Assembly: GCA_032433765.1 (NCBI GenBank)
Contig: JAVIAB010000073.1
Span: 64,870,199-64,934,198 of the forward strand
Direction: 5' to 3'
Length of the DNA stretch: 64,000 nt
From: Megaustenia siamemsis
Taxonomy: Eukaryota; Mollusca; Gastropoda; Stylommatophora; Ariophantidae
Shown here: in pieces, positions 22,645-34,440 of the stretch
Layout: the number at the start of each line of letters is the position of its first letter
Position numbering within the stretch: the stretch's first letter is position 1
Translations under genes and position numbers: made by a program
Notes under the pieces: model-generated
The model's input: only the letters and a program-made list of their open reading frames with translations
Databases searched by the model: none
What the model was told of the DNA's origin: nothing

Positions 22645-22905
22645 TTTCATCATCATGGCGTGCCGTCTCCGCATCGAAGGTTGGCTACCATGGAAAGCCA
22701 TTCCGCTCTGTCCCTTGCTTTGATAGTGCAGGTTGTCATAGGCTTACTTATTCATCTTTTGATGTTACTCGTCCATATTAGTCTAGGTCTGCCTTTTACC
22801 TTGTATTTTCCCTTCCAAGTTTACTTTTAGCAGGCTGCTGTGTCTTTTAACATGCCCAAAACATCTAATTTGTCTTGTTTGAATTGTGTTTAGAAATTTA
22901 CATTA
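22645..22905 (-). pseudogene. LINE-A 3' end fragment
   Basis: The minus strand matches the terminal LINE-A segment ('ccgtctccgcatcgaaggtt', 'caggctgctgtgtcttttaa'). It is heavily 5'-truncated and frame-broken, with the CATCATCAT tail at 22648. Confidence 0.8.
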
Positions 22906-22995
22906 AATTGTTTACATTATATGTTTTATAATTTTGTTTTAAAAATCAAGCACTGTTTCGATTGTATTATCGATGCATTATCGATTCATAAGTAG

Positions 22996-23608
22996 ATTTT
23001 TATTACGAAGAATGATGATATCGTATGGGTGTCCGGTTAGCGCAATCGATAGGCGGTTGGCTTACCACGGCAACAGCCGGGGTTCGTACCCTGGCGAGGA
23101 CACCTGGGTTTTACTAATTCCCTAAAAATTAGTGGGAGCCGCGATAGCTCAGTGGTTAGTGAACTGGACTACTACGGACAAGGGGTAGGGTTCGATCCCA
23201 ACCGACGGCTCCGGGTTCACCCAGCCTTAAATGGGTACCGGATTTTTTCTGGGAAAGTAAAGCAGCACGGGCGTAATACCGACCACATTACCCCAAAAAA
23301 TCATGTGCTGAAGGTCTGTAAAATATAGGGTCACTAACATATAACTATACGCCACTTGGCGTGACGGGGGGTACTTAAAAAAAACTTAAAAAAATGATAT
23401 CGTATGATGAAAGACAATTTGGTTGCGTTCACTTTCGGTGCGGTGTCTTTTGGCGTGTGCTGTAGCTGCTATGATGGGGACTGCAGCTGCGTTTCTTTGT
23501 TTGGATCCTTCAATGCGATGAGATGTTCATTCGGATGATTCCACTGGCAGGGGCGGTTGAGCAACTATGGATTTTAATTCGTTTACAGTGATACCGTGGC
23601 CTTCGACT
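22996..23608 (+). mobile_element. Element D 3' fragment interrupted by a dimeric SINE
   Basis: D sequence 'gaatgatgatatcgtatgg' lies at about 23010-23028 and resumes after the SINE at 23394, with the landmarks 'ggtgtcttttggcgtgtgct', 'ggggcggttgagcaactatg' and 'cagtgataccgtggccttcg'. It ends at about 23608. It is 5'-truncated. Confidence 0.8.
23029..23393 (+). mobile_element. Dimeric SINE-1 (two tRNA-like heads) with TSD
   Basis: The first head at 23029-23103 is a 75-nt tRNA-like module whose ends GTGTCC...GGACAC pair, with B box GGTTCGTACCC. A 30-nt linker follows ('ctgggttttactaattccct' and onward). The second head and SINE body start at 23134 (GGGAGCCGCGATAGCTCAGT). A tail of A-rich TACTT repeats ends at 23393. 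The 13-bp direct repeat atgatatcgtatg flanks it at 23015-23027 and 23394-23406. The TSD encloses both heads, so the dimer moved as one unit. Confidence 0.93.
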
Positions 23609-24127
23609 AACTAAAATACTAGTCCAAAAATGTACTTTTATTTATTTACTACAACTGTTGCTTATTTTATTTTGTTTAAGAATAGATGCTCGATATTTTT
23701 CAGACTTTACCAATTTGACACCCCATACAATATATAGGCACATTTTGCTCCTGGTATTTATACCAAGCATGGTTTTGAAAATGCTACGTGTACCTGTAGT
23801 GATATCATAATGAAATGAATTTTACAGTTCGCTCTAATTTAAATCTATCGTTTTAGTTTCTAGTTTTGCAGTCTGTTTTGTTAGTTGTCATTAAACATGT
23901 GTAAACGATCACACAATGTGTGCCTCTATAACACTGGACTTTTATTCAACTGAATGAACAAACGAAATTTGTTGAAAACAGTGTAGCTGAAATGTGGCGT
24001 ACGGCTTCAGATGTGATCATTGTTGTAAGTGATTGTTTGTCTAAGTAATAAGATTATTGTAAGATACCAGATTATCTCAAAATTATAAAATGCTGACAGA
24101 AGAAGGTTTATGTGTGCACTAGAAACT
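23609..24127. other. AT-rich spacer
   Basis: Nothing is recognised. Confidence 0.45.
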
Positions 24128-24335
24128 AAGTGGAGGTTTGGTGGTCGTAGAGGTAAGACATCGCCTTTCGGACAAGAAGGTCCTGGGTTCAAATCTAACC
24201 AGTCTTGACGGGCATTTCTTTAAATTCTGAACACGTGGTTTCTTCGTCGATTTAACCAACCCTCACCCTTCCCCGTCACTGGGTATTGAGATCCGATGTA
24301 TAAACCTGTAGGATAAAGTAAAAAAAAATCAGGAG
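24128..24335 (+). mobile_element. Probable second tRNA-derived SINE family
   Basis: The tRNA-like head contains 'ggtggtcgtagaggtaagac' (A-box region) and 'ctgggttcaaatctaaccag' (B box GGTTCAAATC). The anticodon arm is reasonably paired (cctttcggacaagaagg). A roughly 120-bp body and an A-rich end near 24330 follow. No second copy is present in the window to confirm it. Confidence 0.5.
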
Positions 24336-24630
24336 GTCTCATGTACATTTTGTTTGCATGATGAAGAACTTGGCAGATGGAAATCGAAAAGAATGACCAA
24401 ACAAGTAGCCCTGTCCTGGCAAAATGTATAGAAAAAAATGTATCCATGGACTGCAGACCTCTCAAAGATAACAAAAGTGAGTACACCTGAAGTCAGGAGA
24501 TATCTGACTGTATGCCGAGAGACACCTGGGCTGCTGATGTGGGAAAAGTTATATTCACGCACAATTCAGTCTCTCAGGCACCCGCTGTTTACTCTGTAAA
24601 AAAAAAAATATATATATATATATTTATATA

Positions 24631-26516
24631 GACTATTGTGAGAGGAAAGTTTATGATAGCATTAGAAACTATTGTGAGAGGAAAGTTTATGTTGACATTA
24701 GAAACTATTGTGAGAGGAAAGTTTATGTTGACATTAGAAACTATTGTGAGAGGAAAGTTTATGATAGCATTAGAAACTATTGTGAGAGGAAAGTTTATGT
24801 TGACATTAGAAACTATTGTGAGAGGAAAGTTTATGATAGCATTAGAAACTATTGTGAGAGGAAATTTATGATAGCATTAGAAACTATTGTGAGAGAAAAG
24901 TTTATGATAGCATTATAAACTATTGTGAGAGGAAAGTTTATGTTGACATTAGAAACTATTGTGAGAGGAAAGTTTATGAAAGCATTAGAAACTATTGTGA
25001 GAGGAAATTTATGATAGCATTAGAAACTATTGTGAGAGGAAAGTTTATGATAGCATTATAAACTATTGTGAGAGGAAAGTTTATGATAGCATTAGAAACT
25101 ATTGTGATAGGAAAGTTTATGATAGCATTAGAAACTATTGTGAGAGGAAATTTATGATAGCATTAGAAACTATTGTGAGAGGAAAGTTTATGATATCATT
25201 AGAAACTATTGTGAGAGGAAAGTTTAAAATAGCATTAGAAACTATTGTGAGAGGAAAGTTTATGTTGACATTAGAAACTATTTTGACAGGAAGTTTATGT
25301 TGACATTAGAAACTATTGTGAGAGGAAAGTTTATGATAGCATTAGAAACTATTGTGAGAGGAAATTTATGATATCATTAGAAACTATTGTGAGAGGAAAG
25401 TTTATGATAGCATTATAAACTATTGTCAGAGGAAAGTTTATGTTGACATTATAAACTATTATGAGAGGAAAGTCTATGTTGACATTAGAAACTATTGTGA
25501 GAGGAAATTTATGATAGCATTAGAAACTATTGTGAGAGGAAAGTTTATGATAGCATTAGAAACTATTGTGAGAGGAAAGTTTATGTTGACATTATAAACT
25601 ATTGTGAGAGATACATTTATGACAGCATTATAACCTATTGTGAGAGGTACATTTATGATAGCATTAGAAACTATTGTGAGAAGTACATTTATGATAGCAT
25701 TAGAAACTATTGTGAGAGGAAAGTTTATGTTGAAATTAGAAACTATTGTGGGAGGTACATTTATTATAGCATTAGAAACTATTGTGAGAAACTATTGTGA
25801 CATTTATGATAGCATTAGAAACTATTGTGAGAGGAAAGTTTATGTTGAAATTAGAAACTATTGTGAGATGTACATTTATGATAGCATTTATTGTGAGAAG
25901 TACATTTATGATAGCATTAGAAACTATTGTGAGAGGAAAGTTTATGTTGAAATTAGAAACTATTGTGAGAGGTACATTTATGATAGCATTAGAAACTATA
26001 GTGAGAGGAAAGTTTATGAAATTAGAAACTATTGTGAGAGGTACATTTATGATAACATTAGAAACTATTGTGGGAGGAAAGTTTATGTTGAAATTAGAAA
26101 CTATTGTGAGACATTTATGACAGCATTATTGTGAGAAGTACATTTATGATAGCATTAGAAACTATTGTGAGAGGAAAGTTTATGTTGAAATTAGAAACTA
26201 TTGTGAGATGTACATTTATGATAGCATTAGAAACTATTGTGAGAAGTACATTTATGATAGCATTAGAAACTATTGTGAGAGGAAAGTTTATGTTGAAATT
26301 AGAAACTATTGTGAGAGGTACATTTATGATAACATTAGAAACTATTGTGGGAGGAAAGTTTATGTTGAAATTAGAAACTATTGTGATAGGTACATTTATG
26401 ACAGCATTAAAAACAATTGTGAGAAGTACATTTATGATAGCATTAGAAACTATTGTGAGAGGAAATTTTATGTCGACATTAGAAACTATTGTGAGAGTAA
26501 AGTTTATGTTAGCATT
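24631..26516 (+). repeat. 36-bp satellite, about 52 units
   Basis: The unit is approximately GATAGCATTAGAAACTATTG followed by tgagaggaaagtttat. Because 36 is a multiple of three, open frames persist through the array on both strands (12-residue repeats such as GKFMIALETIVR on plus). A shift occurs near 25.6 kb from 'aggaaag' units to mixed 'aggtacat'/'aagtacat' units, and a 'tgttgaaat' variant alternates. There is no start, signal or domain to support a real protein. It continues beyond an inserted LINE at 29070-29340. Confidence 0.95.
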
Positions 26517-26691
26517 CGTCATCATCATCGATTGCCATCTCCGCATCGAAGGTTGGCTACCATGGAGCGCCATACTCCTCTGTCTCTTGCTTTGATGGTG
26601 TAGGCTGGTTTGTCAATCTTTTGAAGTTACTCGTCCATGTTAGTCATGGTCTGCCTCTTTAACTTGTATTTTCCCCTCTTGGAATACTTTT

Positions 26692-26934
26692 GGGAGCCGC
26701 GATAGCTCAGTGGTTAGTGAACTGGACTACAAAGGACAAGAGGTAGGGTTCGATCCCAACCGACGGCTTTCGGGTTCACCCAGCCTTAAATGAGTACCGG
26801 ATTTTTTTTCTGGGAAAGTAAAGTAGCACGGGCGTAATACCGATCACATTACCCCACAAATCATGTGCTGAAGGTCTGTAATATTTATGGTCACTAACAC
26901 CATATTCCCCTTGACGGAGCTCTTTATTTTACTA
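26692..26934 (+). mobile_element. SINE-1 monomer inserted in LINE-A, with TSD
   Basis: It begins at the second-head motif GGGAGCCGCGATAGCTCAGT with no first head and ends in a degenerate tail. Direct repeats ggaatactttt (26681-26691) and ggattactttt (26935-26945) flank it, with one mismatch. LINE-A continues across. The true monomer therefore also transposes on its own. Confidence 0.88.
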
Positions 26935-28828
26935 GGATTACTTTTAGCAGGCTCTTGCGTCTTTTAACATGGCCCAAAAATCACATTTGTCTTGTTTGAA
27001 TTGTGTTTAGTAGTTCTCTTTTCATTTTTAGTTGTTTTAAGACTTCATCGTTTGTTTTCTTTTCCTTTATCCAATTCTACCTATTCTTCTATATATCCAC
27101 ATTTCAAAGGCTTTAATTCTGTTCTGTTTTCTTGTCTAATGTCCATGTTTCTGCACCATATGTGAATGTTGAGAAGGCATAACATTTTGGTATTCTTGGT
27201 TTTAGCCATTGTGTTATTTGTTTTGATGTTAGTATGTTCTTCATGACATTAACATTACTTTTTGCCATTCCTATTCTTTTGTTTATTTCACTTGAACATT
27301 TTCCATCACTGGTTGTATTATGTCCAAGGTAGATGTAGTTCTGAACTGTCTCCAGGTCTATTCCTTCATTTTTGATATCCACTTGTAGGTTTTGAGTATT
27401 GTCTTTGTTTATGATCATAGTTTTAGTCTTTCTTATATTAATATCTAGTCCATATTTTGTACTTGTCATGTTTATTTCATTAAGTAATTGTTGTAGATCT
27501 TTAGGATTTTCTGCTAGTAGTACAGTATCATCAGCATATCTTAGGTTATTGATTATCTTTCCATTAATTTGTAGGCCTGGCATCTCTATGATGTTTTTAA
27601 AGATTTGCTCAGTGTATAGATTGAACAAGCTTGGTGATTTGATGCATCTCTGTCTTACTCCACTTTTTATATCAATGGGTGTAGAGTTCTCTTTGTTATA
27701 TTTTATTATTGCTGTTTGCTCCCAATATAGATTACATATTAGTCGTATTTCCATGTTATCTAGATGTATCTCTTTTAGGCATTCTATAAGTTTTTTGTGG
27801 TATACTCTATCAAAATCTTTGGTGTAGTCTATGAAGCAGGCATACATTGGTTAGTTTACTTCTGTGTACTTTTCAATTAATGTTCTCATGCAGAAAATGG
27901 CTTCTTTTGTCCAACTATTTTTCCTAAATCCAAATTGCCGCTCATCTAATTCAGTTTTGATTTTATTCTGAATTCTTCCTTGTATAACTATTAGCAAGAT
28001 TTTTGCAACATGACTCATTAGGCTTATTGTTCTAAAGTCACTGCATTAAACTGCACTATTCTTTTTAGGCAATACAATGAAAGTTGATCTTTTTAGTTCA
28101 TTTGGTATGTATCGTGTGTGGTATATGTCGTTGCATATGTCTGTAAACACTTCAATGCCAAAATCCTCTAATGCTTGTATCTCAATCTGTATGCTGTCAG
28201 GTCCTGCTGCTTTTCCCTTTTTAATTGTTTTTATAGCTTTTTCCACCTCAGATTTTAAGATTTTATAGCCTGATGTACATTTTATGATTGGTTTCTTGTC
28301 CCTTTGATCATGAAATAGTTTTGTTATATATTCCTGCCATCTATCTATTATATCTTTATTGTCTGTTAGCATTTTTCCTTTTTTGTCTGCAATGCATCCA
28401 CCTTTTTGGCTTTTTAAATTTTATTAGTCATTCTCTTTATTTCTATGTGCATTCCTCTTAATTCTTGTTTGCTTTCCATAGTTTCTATTTTTATACATTT
28501 TTGGCTGAGCCAGTCTTCTTTTGCCCTTTTGCACATTTTGCGTATTTAATTATCTATGTTATTGTATTGGGCAGTGTTCTTCGCTTGTCTCTTTTTTTCC
28601 ATTCTTTCTAAGATGTTAGTTATCCATTTTTGTTTTTTGTTCTGTTCTTTTTTGGGTAAGGTGTCGCAGATTTCTTGTATGCTTTTCTTTATGCATTGCC
28701 ATTTGGTTGTGACTTTTTCATCAGGATTCTCTCTTCTGTATTGCTCAATTCCTTCTTCTAGCAGCTTCTGATATGTGTTCTTTACTTGTATTGTACAGGT
28801 ATCTTTAATATCTTTTTGATTTAAAGCT

Positions 28829-28892
28829 TGATTTAAATAAGAAAGTCCTGAATCCTACTCTGAATGATCGCAGAAGAAGAGGAAGAAGAAGA
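28829..28892 (+). mobile_element. 64-bp retro-inserted 3' end of element H, with TSD
   Basis: The segment reads '...gaatcctactctgaatgatc' followed by a (GAA/GA)-rich tail and matches the 3' end of H at 41765-41830 and 57416-57500. The 12-bp direct repeat tgatttaaagct flanks it (28817-28828, 28893-28904). It lies inside the linker of the LINE-A copy. Confidence 0.85.
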
Positions 28893-29069
28893 TGATTTAA
28901 AGCTGTTATATCTAGTGGTATTGTTGATGAATTAGACTTTTTGCTTGTTTCTCTTTAGTTTGATTTTGATTTTAATAATTCATTCTTCACAGAATATGGT
29001 TTTAATCTTTCTCCTCCGTCATTTCTTTTTTCTAAACCATGATTTCCTATAATGGTGTTATATTTACCT

Positions 29070-29340
29070 TTTATGTTTGCATTAGAAACTATTTAAGAGG
29101 AACATTTATGTGAGAGGAAAATGTATGTTAGCAGTGTGAGAAAAATTTATGTTAGCAGTAGAAACTTTTATGAGAGGAAAGTTTATATTAGCGGTAGAAA
29201 CTTTGTGAGAGGAAAGTTCATGTTAGTAGTATAATAGTAACTATTATGAGAGAAAATGTTATGTTAGCAGCGGAGATATTGTGAGAAGAAAGTTTATGTT
29301 AGCAATAGAAACTAATGTGAGATGAAAATTTCCTCTCTAT
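29070..29340 (+). repeat. Continuation of the 36-bp satellite, diverged
   Basis: Units here ('agaggaaagtttatgttagc', 'agtagaaactNttgtgagag') are more degenerate and irregular in length than those at 24.6-26.5 kb. They were one array before the LINE-A insertion. Confidence 0.85.
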
Positions 29341-29499
29341 CCTTTAAGAGTATCACATGAATTGTGAATGTTGCGGTAATAGATGTCTAATGACTGCGAC
29401 TATTGCTTGCAGTACATCAACTTTTCTGGCCAGTAATAATAGATTAGGAAAAGTAACAAATGGTAGGAAACTACAATATATATATATATATAGTAGTAG

Positions 29500-30598
29500 C
29501 CTCTGTCATTCATAGCTGACTATGGATTTTGCAGCGCCCTTATAAATGTTATTTTTGTCATTTCTTTCGCCGTGTATTCTCTTTTTCTATGAATCTGTCT
29601 GCTTCTTGTCTGAGTTGGAGCTTTAGAGTGTTTCCAAAGATTGCTTTCTGCAGCTATGTCTTTCCAGGCTGCAGGATTTATGTTCAAAGTCTTCATGTCG
29701 CGTGTACACACGTCTATGGGCCCTCCCTAACTCTTTTGGCATCTGCTTGTTTTCCAAAGAGTATATCTTTGGGTGTGAGGCCATCTTTCATATGGTGTAA
29801 GTGGCCAAGACAGCGTAACCTATGTTGTTTGAGCAACGTGTTGATGTTTGGGATGTCTGTGCGAAGGTGGGTCTCCACGTTTGCCACTTTGTCCTTCCAG
29901 CTGAGGCCAAGAATACGGCGCTGATATTGCATGTGGAATGCATTTAGCCTTCTCTTGTGTTTTGCATAAGTTGTCCATAATTCGCTGCAATACAGAAGGA
30001 TACTAATGTTGTAAATTGCGGCCTTTGTTTTAGTTGTCAGTTTGTTGTTATGCCAAACGGCCCTAAAAAGAGGGGATAGGTATGTAAAAGAGCACTTTTG
30101 CAGAATTTAATGAGGTCGAGAGGGATCCCATCTTGTCTTAGCACCTTACGGGAAGCCAAGCTATATATGGCCTTGCTAAGTTCCTCTACATTAGCTTCAA
30201 CGTCTAATTTTTCCATAGATGAGAGACAGTGAATTGCATCAATGGCGTTTTATGTAACAGTATTTTCTATGGAATATACTGAGGAATAATCTTCCACCCA
30301 TCTCTCCATCTCTGCTTCTATCAGTTATTTTCTCCACAGTGAATGTCTTTAGTGGGGCAATAGCGTATTATGTTGATCCGAGGGCTTTCGTCATGTCATC
30401 ATACTTCGCTCTTAAGTAGCCAATTTGAGATGTAGTCTGGATGCTGTCACTACTAACCTGGAACCAATACTCATTTGCGCAGCGTCGATCTGTGTGCTGG
30501 ACTTTGTTTCTGACCGTTTTAAGAGCTTGTAGAGTATTTGCACTACATGAGCGCTTGTGATATAAGAAGGCCGCACTGCTGATTATATAATTTGTTAT
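29500..30598 (-). pseudogene. LINE-E 3' part with internal deletion
   Basis: On the minus strand, N-terminal linker and RT residues are visible (CANEYWFQVSSDSIQT, VEELSKAIYSLASRKVLRQD, GIPLDLIKFCKSALL, to about 30080). The sequence then jumps directly to the C-terminal region (VWHNNKLTTKTKAAIYN, QRRILGLSWKDKVANVETHL, LLKQHRLRCLGHLHHMKDGL, PKDILFGKQ). The catalytic palm is missing, an internal deletion I estimate at several hundred bases. The extreme C-terminus near 29525-29560 is decayed. The 5' half is at 33470-34440. Confidence 0.82.
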
Positions 30599-30604
30599 AT
30601 TTTA

Positions 30605-30935
30605 CTATGGGGGCCTCGGTAGCCTAGTTGGGAAAATCACCCAACTGGACTACCAACGTTCGGACAACCCGTGTTCGATTCCTGCTGGGAGCAGTGTGAA
30701 TTGTACTCGTGGTTGGAAAAAAAATACCCCCATAGTCGACCCAGCCGTTGGTAGAAATAGGTACCACGGTATTACCCTGAGAAGGTGAGGAATGTCGCCT
30801 CGCATCGTGAGTTTTGATGCTTGAAGCGACACTATCCAGAAATCTCCGAACATTTCTGGATAGGCGGCTGAGCACATATGGGTGGAAACTCGCGTGCTAA
30901 GACGCCTTTTCAAGTCTTGTACTTTACCTTACCTT
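30605..30935 (+). mobile_element. Third tRNA-derived SINE, inserted in LINE-E
   Basis: The head GGGGGCCTCGGTAGCCTAGT carries an A-box-like TAGCCTAGTTGG, and a B-box-like TGTTCGATTCC follows at about 30672-30682. A body unlike SINE-1 and a (TTACC)n tail at 30924-30938 follow. It lies in LINE-E, next to a D insertion that used the tail as its target. Confidence 0.75.
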
Positions 30936-30946
30936 ACCTCGTATAT

Positions 30947-31905
30947 GTGGAACGTTTCACGTTCTCTCGATCGCTGCAGAAAACGCACCTGGAGTCTGAT
31001 TAATTTCGGCTCTCCGATGCAATTTTCTGTGTTGAAATCAAAATGATGTTCTACTTAGCAAATCTGCGCCGACGAAGCGGACAAAACTGCGCCGCCGAGT
31101 ATACACAGCAATGTTTGTTTTTGACAGGTCAAGTATTGTGAAAGCGACCTTCACCGTCTAGTGTTGAGATGCGGTTTACGTCACATTGAGTGCTGTTCAA
31201 TGGCCGACGTTGAAATTGTTTGACGCATGTTATTTACATGTTGAAACGCATTAATGTGGACTGCTCCGTCAAATCGACCGAAGATTTTCCTCTTTGGGGA
31301 ATTTTCACCGTGTTTCTTTCGTTGTACGCTAACTTTACGATCTGTTGTTTGATGGGCGACGAGGATAATCCGACGACTAACTGTGTGTTTATATGTTCGA
31401 TTGGAATCAATGGCGATGTCTTAACATCATCAAGCGCTATACAGTTTACAAATATGACGATCATCATTTTCGGGAGGACGTGAACTTCCGGATATGGTTG
31501 ATAGGCGGCAGGAGCCATTGAAGGCTATGTCTGAAAAGTGTTCCTTGTTGCAGTTTCCTCATATTCCAAGTCCGGCTTGTTGCAGGAGCTACTGAGTTAA
31601 GTGCTCTGTGCACACCGTGAGCTGTGTCTCATCCGTTTTGATCATGTTTCGATATTCCAGTTGTTTCTCGACGAATGATGCTATCGTATGACAGGGAACA
31701 GTTGGCTGTGTTCACTTTCTGCGCGGTTTCGCCTTATGTCTTTTGGCGTGTGCTGAGACTGCTACGATGGGGATTACAGTTACCTTTCTTTGTTTGGGAG
31801 ATGAGTTAGTAATTCGGATGATTCCGCTGGCACGGGCGGTTGAGCAATTATGGATTTTGATTCGTTTGCAGTGATACCGAGGCCTTTCATAACCAATAAC
31901 CAATA
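30947..31905 (+). mobile_element. Element D, 959-bp copy with TSD
   Basis: The 11-bp direct repeat acctcgtatat flanks it (30936-30946, 31906-31916). The 3' end has the tail 'aaccaataaccaataacc'. It shares with the 60.2-kb copy the landmarks 'tttacgtcacattg', 'gtttgatgggcgacgaggat', 'aacatcatcaagcgctat', 'ttgttgcaggagctactgag' and 'ggcacgggcggttgagcaat'. The frame at 31220-31483 (CVFICSIGINGDVLTSSSA, MTIIIFGRT) aligns with the tail of the ORF in the 18.5-kb copy. Variable 5' ends and a simple-sequence 3' tail point to LINE-driven retroposition. Confidence 0.88.
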
Positions 31906-31916
31906 ACCTCGTATAT

Positions 31917-32044
31917 ATTACTGTTATCTATGCATCATTTTTCCTTTTGTTTCAGACATTGGTAAAATAAAGTAATGCAGTGGCTCAATAAGGAATGGTT
32001 AATCCACTTGCTTCAAAATTATAAATCAGTCGACCTCATATAAT

Positions 32045-32110
<66 letters not shown>

Positions 32111-33020
32111 GATTTCCCCCCTCCCCCCCCCCCCCTATGTATATGCAAACTGTTCCAGGAAACTGTTCTAATTGCAGTTTGCCAGTATACTGAAACTTTC
32201 TCCGAAAGAAATAATGTAAATTTGATTAATCGGTTCTAAACTGCCAAGATTGTTTATTTAACCCTTTATCGGTACAGTCTGCCGAAGACAGAGTTTGTCA
32301 GCCACGGTGCAGGTTTATGGAGAAAATCAGGACACACTCGCATATACAAGTACTGACCTTGTGACTAACTGATCGTTTCATGATGTTCCTCCACTTCATA
32401 ATAAAACAGGACAAAGTCAGGTTCACAAGATCACACGACTTGAATACTGAAGAAGAAACAACCTTTATTTAGTTCATGGCAAGCCAATATATCGCTGCCT
32501 TTTGACCTGATACATCATCTTCGGCATGGGTTGATTTTTAGTTACTTAACAATTTTGCTTAGGCAACTTCCATTTTGGCCTACTCTTTTTGACCTGTAAC
32601 TACCAAATGCTCTTGAATGCACAAGACATAGTTTTTCTTTATTATTGAGAGAACTGGACATCAGATCTCATTATCTAGCAACCTGGGCAGGGTAAAACCA
32701 CAAATATATCACAGATTCGAAGGAAACAATTCTTGCTATCTGTGGCAAGATTTGTATCCTTAAATGATGAACAACAATGAGAAGGTCCCATGTGTATTCT
32801 GCACCTATTATAGAACCCTTTGCAGCTCAGATATGAAAGTAATGGACCAAGGTGGCTAATTTCTTGACAAAATTGTAAAGTTGTTAAAGGTGTACCCATT
32901 CCATAGATAATGTGTTGGGCAGAAAATTTCAATTTGCTGCTTGTTATAAACTAGTGACACAACGCATCCCCACCCACTTGTCAGGTGAATTTTGAAGAAG
33001 AAAAAATATAAAGACATACA
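31917..33020. other. Unidentified filler inside LINE-E, with (TA)n and poly(C)
   Basis: (TA)n lies at about 32047-32106, followed by a C-rich run at 32116-32136. The remainder shows no domain or repeat seen elsewhere in the window. It lies between two D copies, all within the LINE-E split. Confidence 0.5.
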
Positions 33021-33024
33021 GGAC

Positions 33025-33457
33025 TTCTGGTCAATATGGTGGATAGACGACAGGGAACCGTCGAGTCCCAGTCTGAAAAATGTTCCTTGTTGCAGTTTCG
33101 TCCTATTCCAAGTTCGGCTTGCTGCCGTTGCTACTGAGTTGTGCTCTGTGCACACAGTGAGCTTTGTGTTTCATCCAGACGGTGTTTCTAGATTCAGATT
33201 GCTTACGATGAATGATGATATCGTATGGCGAAGGACAACTCAGATGCGTTCAATTCGGTGAGGAAACGCTTTATGTCTTTTGACGTGTGTTGTATCTGCT
33301 TCTGCTACGATGAGGACTGCAACTGCCTTTCTTTGTTTGGATATTCGATGAGATGTTAATTCGGAGGATTCCACTGACACGGGCGGTTGAGCAATTATGG
33401 AATTCCATTCGTTTGAGGTGATACAGGGGCCTTCAAATAAATAACCATAACCATAAT
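33025..33457 (+). mobile_element. Element D, 5'-truncated copy
   Basis: Landmarks are 'aaaatgttccttgttgcagt', 'gtgctctgtgcacac', 'atgaatgatgatatcgtatg', 'cacgggcggttgagcaatta' and the terminal 'gataca-ggggccttc', with an 'aaataaataaccataacc' tail. It is more diverged than the 31- and 60-kb copies and starts mid-element. Confidence 0.82.
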
Positions 33458-33469
33458 ATTTAGCTTCAA

Positions 33470-34440
33470 TTACGGGTGTCATGACGTGGGAGTTAGCTTG
33501 AAACCAATTGTGAGTGTGAGATCTAAGTGTCAGTTTTCCAAAGGTGCTAACCGCGATGCTGTAGATGACGTTGCGAAGATGTTCCCGTTTTTCTTCAGCG
33601 CTATTGGTGTCTTCAAACGAGTTTTTAGCGACTCCTTGAGGGTCTTGTTGAACTGCTTGACCAATCCAGAATGTGTTAACTTGCTAGTGTCTATGTGTGA
33701 CTTGACATAGTGAAACCTCTTGGGTAGTAGCTTGATTCTTCAGTAGACTGGTGAAAGATCCGAGTCGCAGTCTGCACTGTGGTGTGACCGTATGAGGATT
33801 ACAGATTTGAGAAAAGGGCGTCTGACAAGTATCAAGTCCAGCTGATGTCAGTGTTTCGATCGTGGGTGTCTCCAAGATACTTTATGCTGAGGCTTTGTTT
33901 AAAAAAAAAAAGTAGTTGTCACGCACAGGTGGTGGTAGGCCCAAAAATCTAGAAGTCGTTGGCCGTTGTCATCTATCTTACCAACTCCAAAACGGCATGT
34001 TGGCCACGAAATTGTCATTGGTTTAAGATGAAGAGCACGAAGTCGGAGTGTATACACTTATGAGGGTACGTGGTCCTGCTGTTGTATTAAGGCGTAGTGT
34101 TATTATCCGCTCTGATGCATTCTGGCCAAGTGTAACATTTTAGAGATATTTTCACTGCAAACCCCACACCGTGTTCTCTGATATCGTCGCTGTTCTTTCC
34201 TTGCCCGTAGAACACGTAGTCCATCTTGTTCAGCATACCTGAGCCTGCCAGAAGGGTTTCTTGGAATTCGGCTATATTCACCTGAAGTCTTTTCAGTTCG
34301 TTTTTTTATTATAGCTGTCTTGTTGGCGTCGTTTATATCGTGCAAACTGTCAGATAGGTCAGCTTGCATTGTGCGGACGTTCCGGCAACCCAATCATAAG
34401 TCAAGTTTCTTGCTTGCTGATTTCCTCTCAGGATAGCAAG
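33470..34440 (-). pseudogene. LINE-E 5' part: endonuclease and linker
   Basis: The minus strand has an endonuclease N-terminal motif (GCRNVRTMQADLSDSL, IIKKRTEK) at 34103-34393. The next segment, in another frame, carries KMDYVFYGQGKNSDDIREHG and VGFAVKISL (34087-34281). A decayed linker follows down to 33470 (residues such as SKLTHSGLVKQFNKTL and MTPVIEAK). At least two frameshifts separate these. The reading continues at 30598 on the far side of a roughly 2.9-kb insertion. Confidence 0.75.

Larger units (their letters stand above)
26517..29069 (-). pseudogene. LINE-A, longest copy (endonuclease remnant, linker, RT), inserted in the 36-bp satellite
   Basis: Reading 5' to 3' on the minus strand: an endonuclease scrap (NTIIGNHGLEKRNDGGERL, about 28990-29060); a linker and RT N-terminus at 28046-28372 (IDRWQEYITKLFHD, GKAAGPDSIQIE, STFIVLPKKN); the RT palm at 27113-27847 ([71 protein letters not shown]); then the C-terminal domain with the common LINE-A end and a (CATCATCAT) tail at 26519. 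In the GVRQG motif the last Gly is Arg. The target repeat 'tttatgttWgcatt' flanks it (26503-26516, 29070-29083). Breaks near 27850-28040 and a SINE at 26692 make it inactive. Confidence 0.9.

Noticed and set aside
23029..23103. Functional tRNA gene
   Set aside because: Identical module at 46786, inside a TSD-bounded mobile unit; no sign of an independent gene.
24638..26603. Long frames through the 36-bp array on both strands
   Set aside because: The period is a multiple of three, so stop-free reading is expected by chance; no domain or start.
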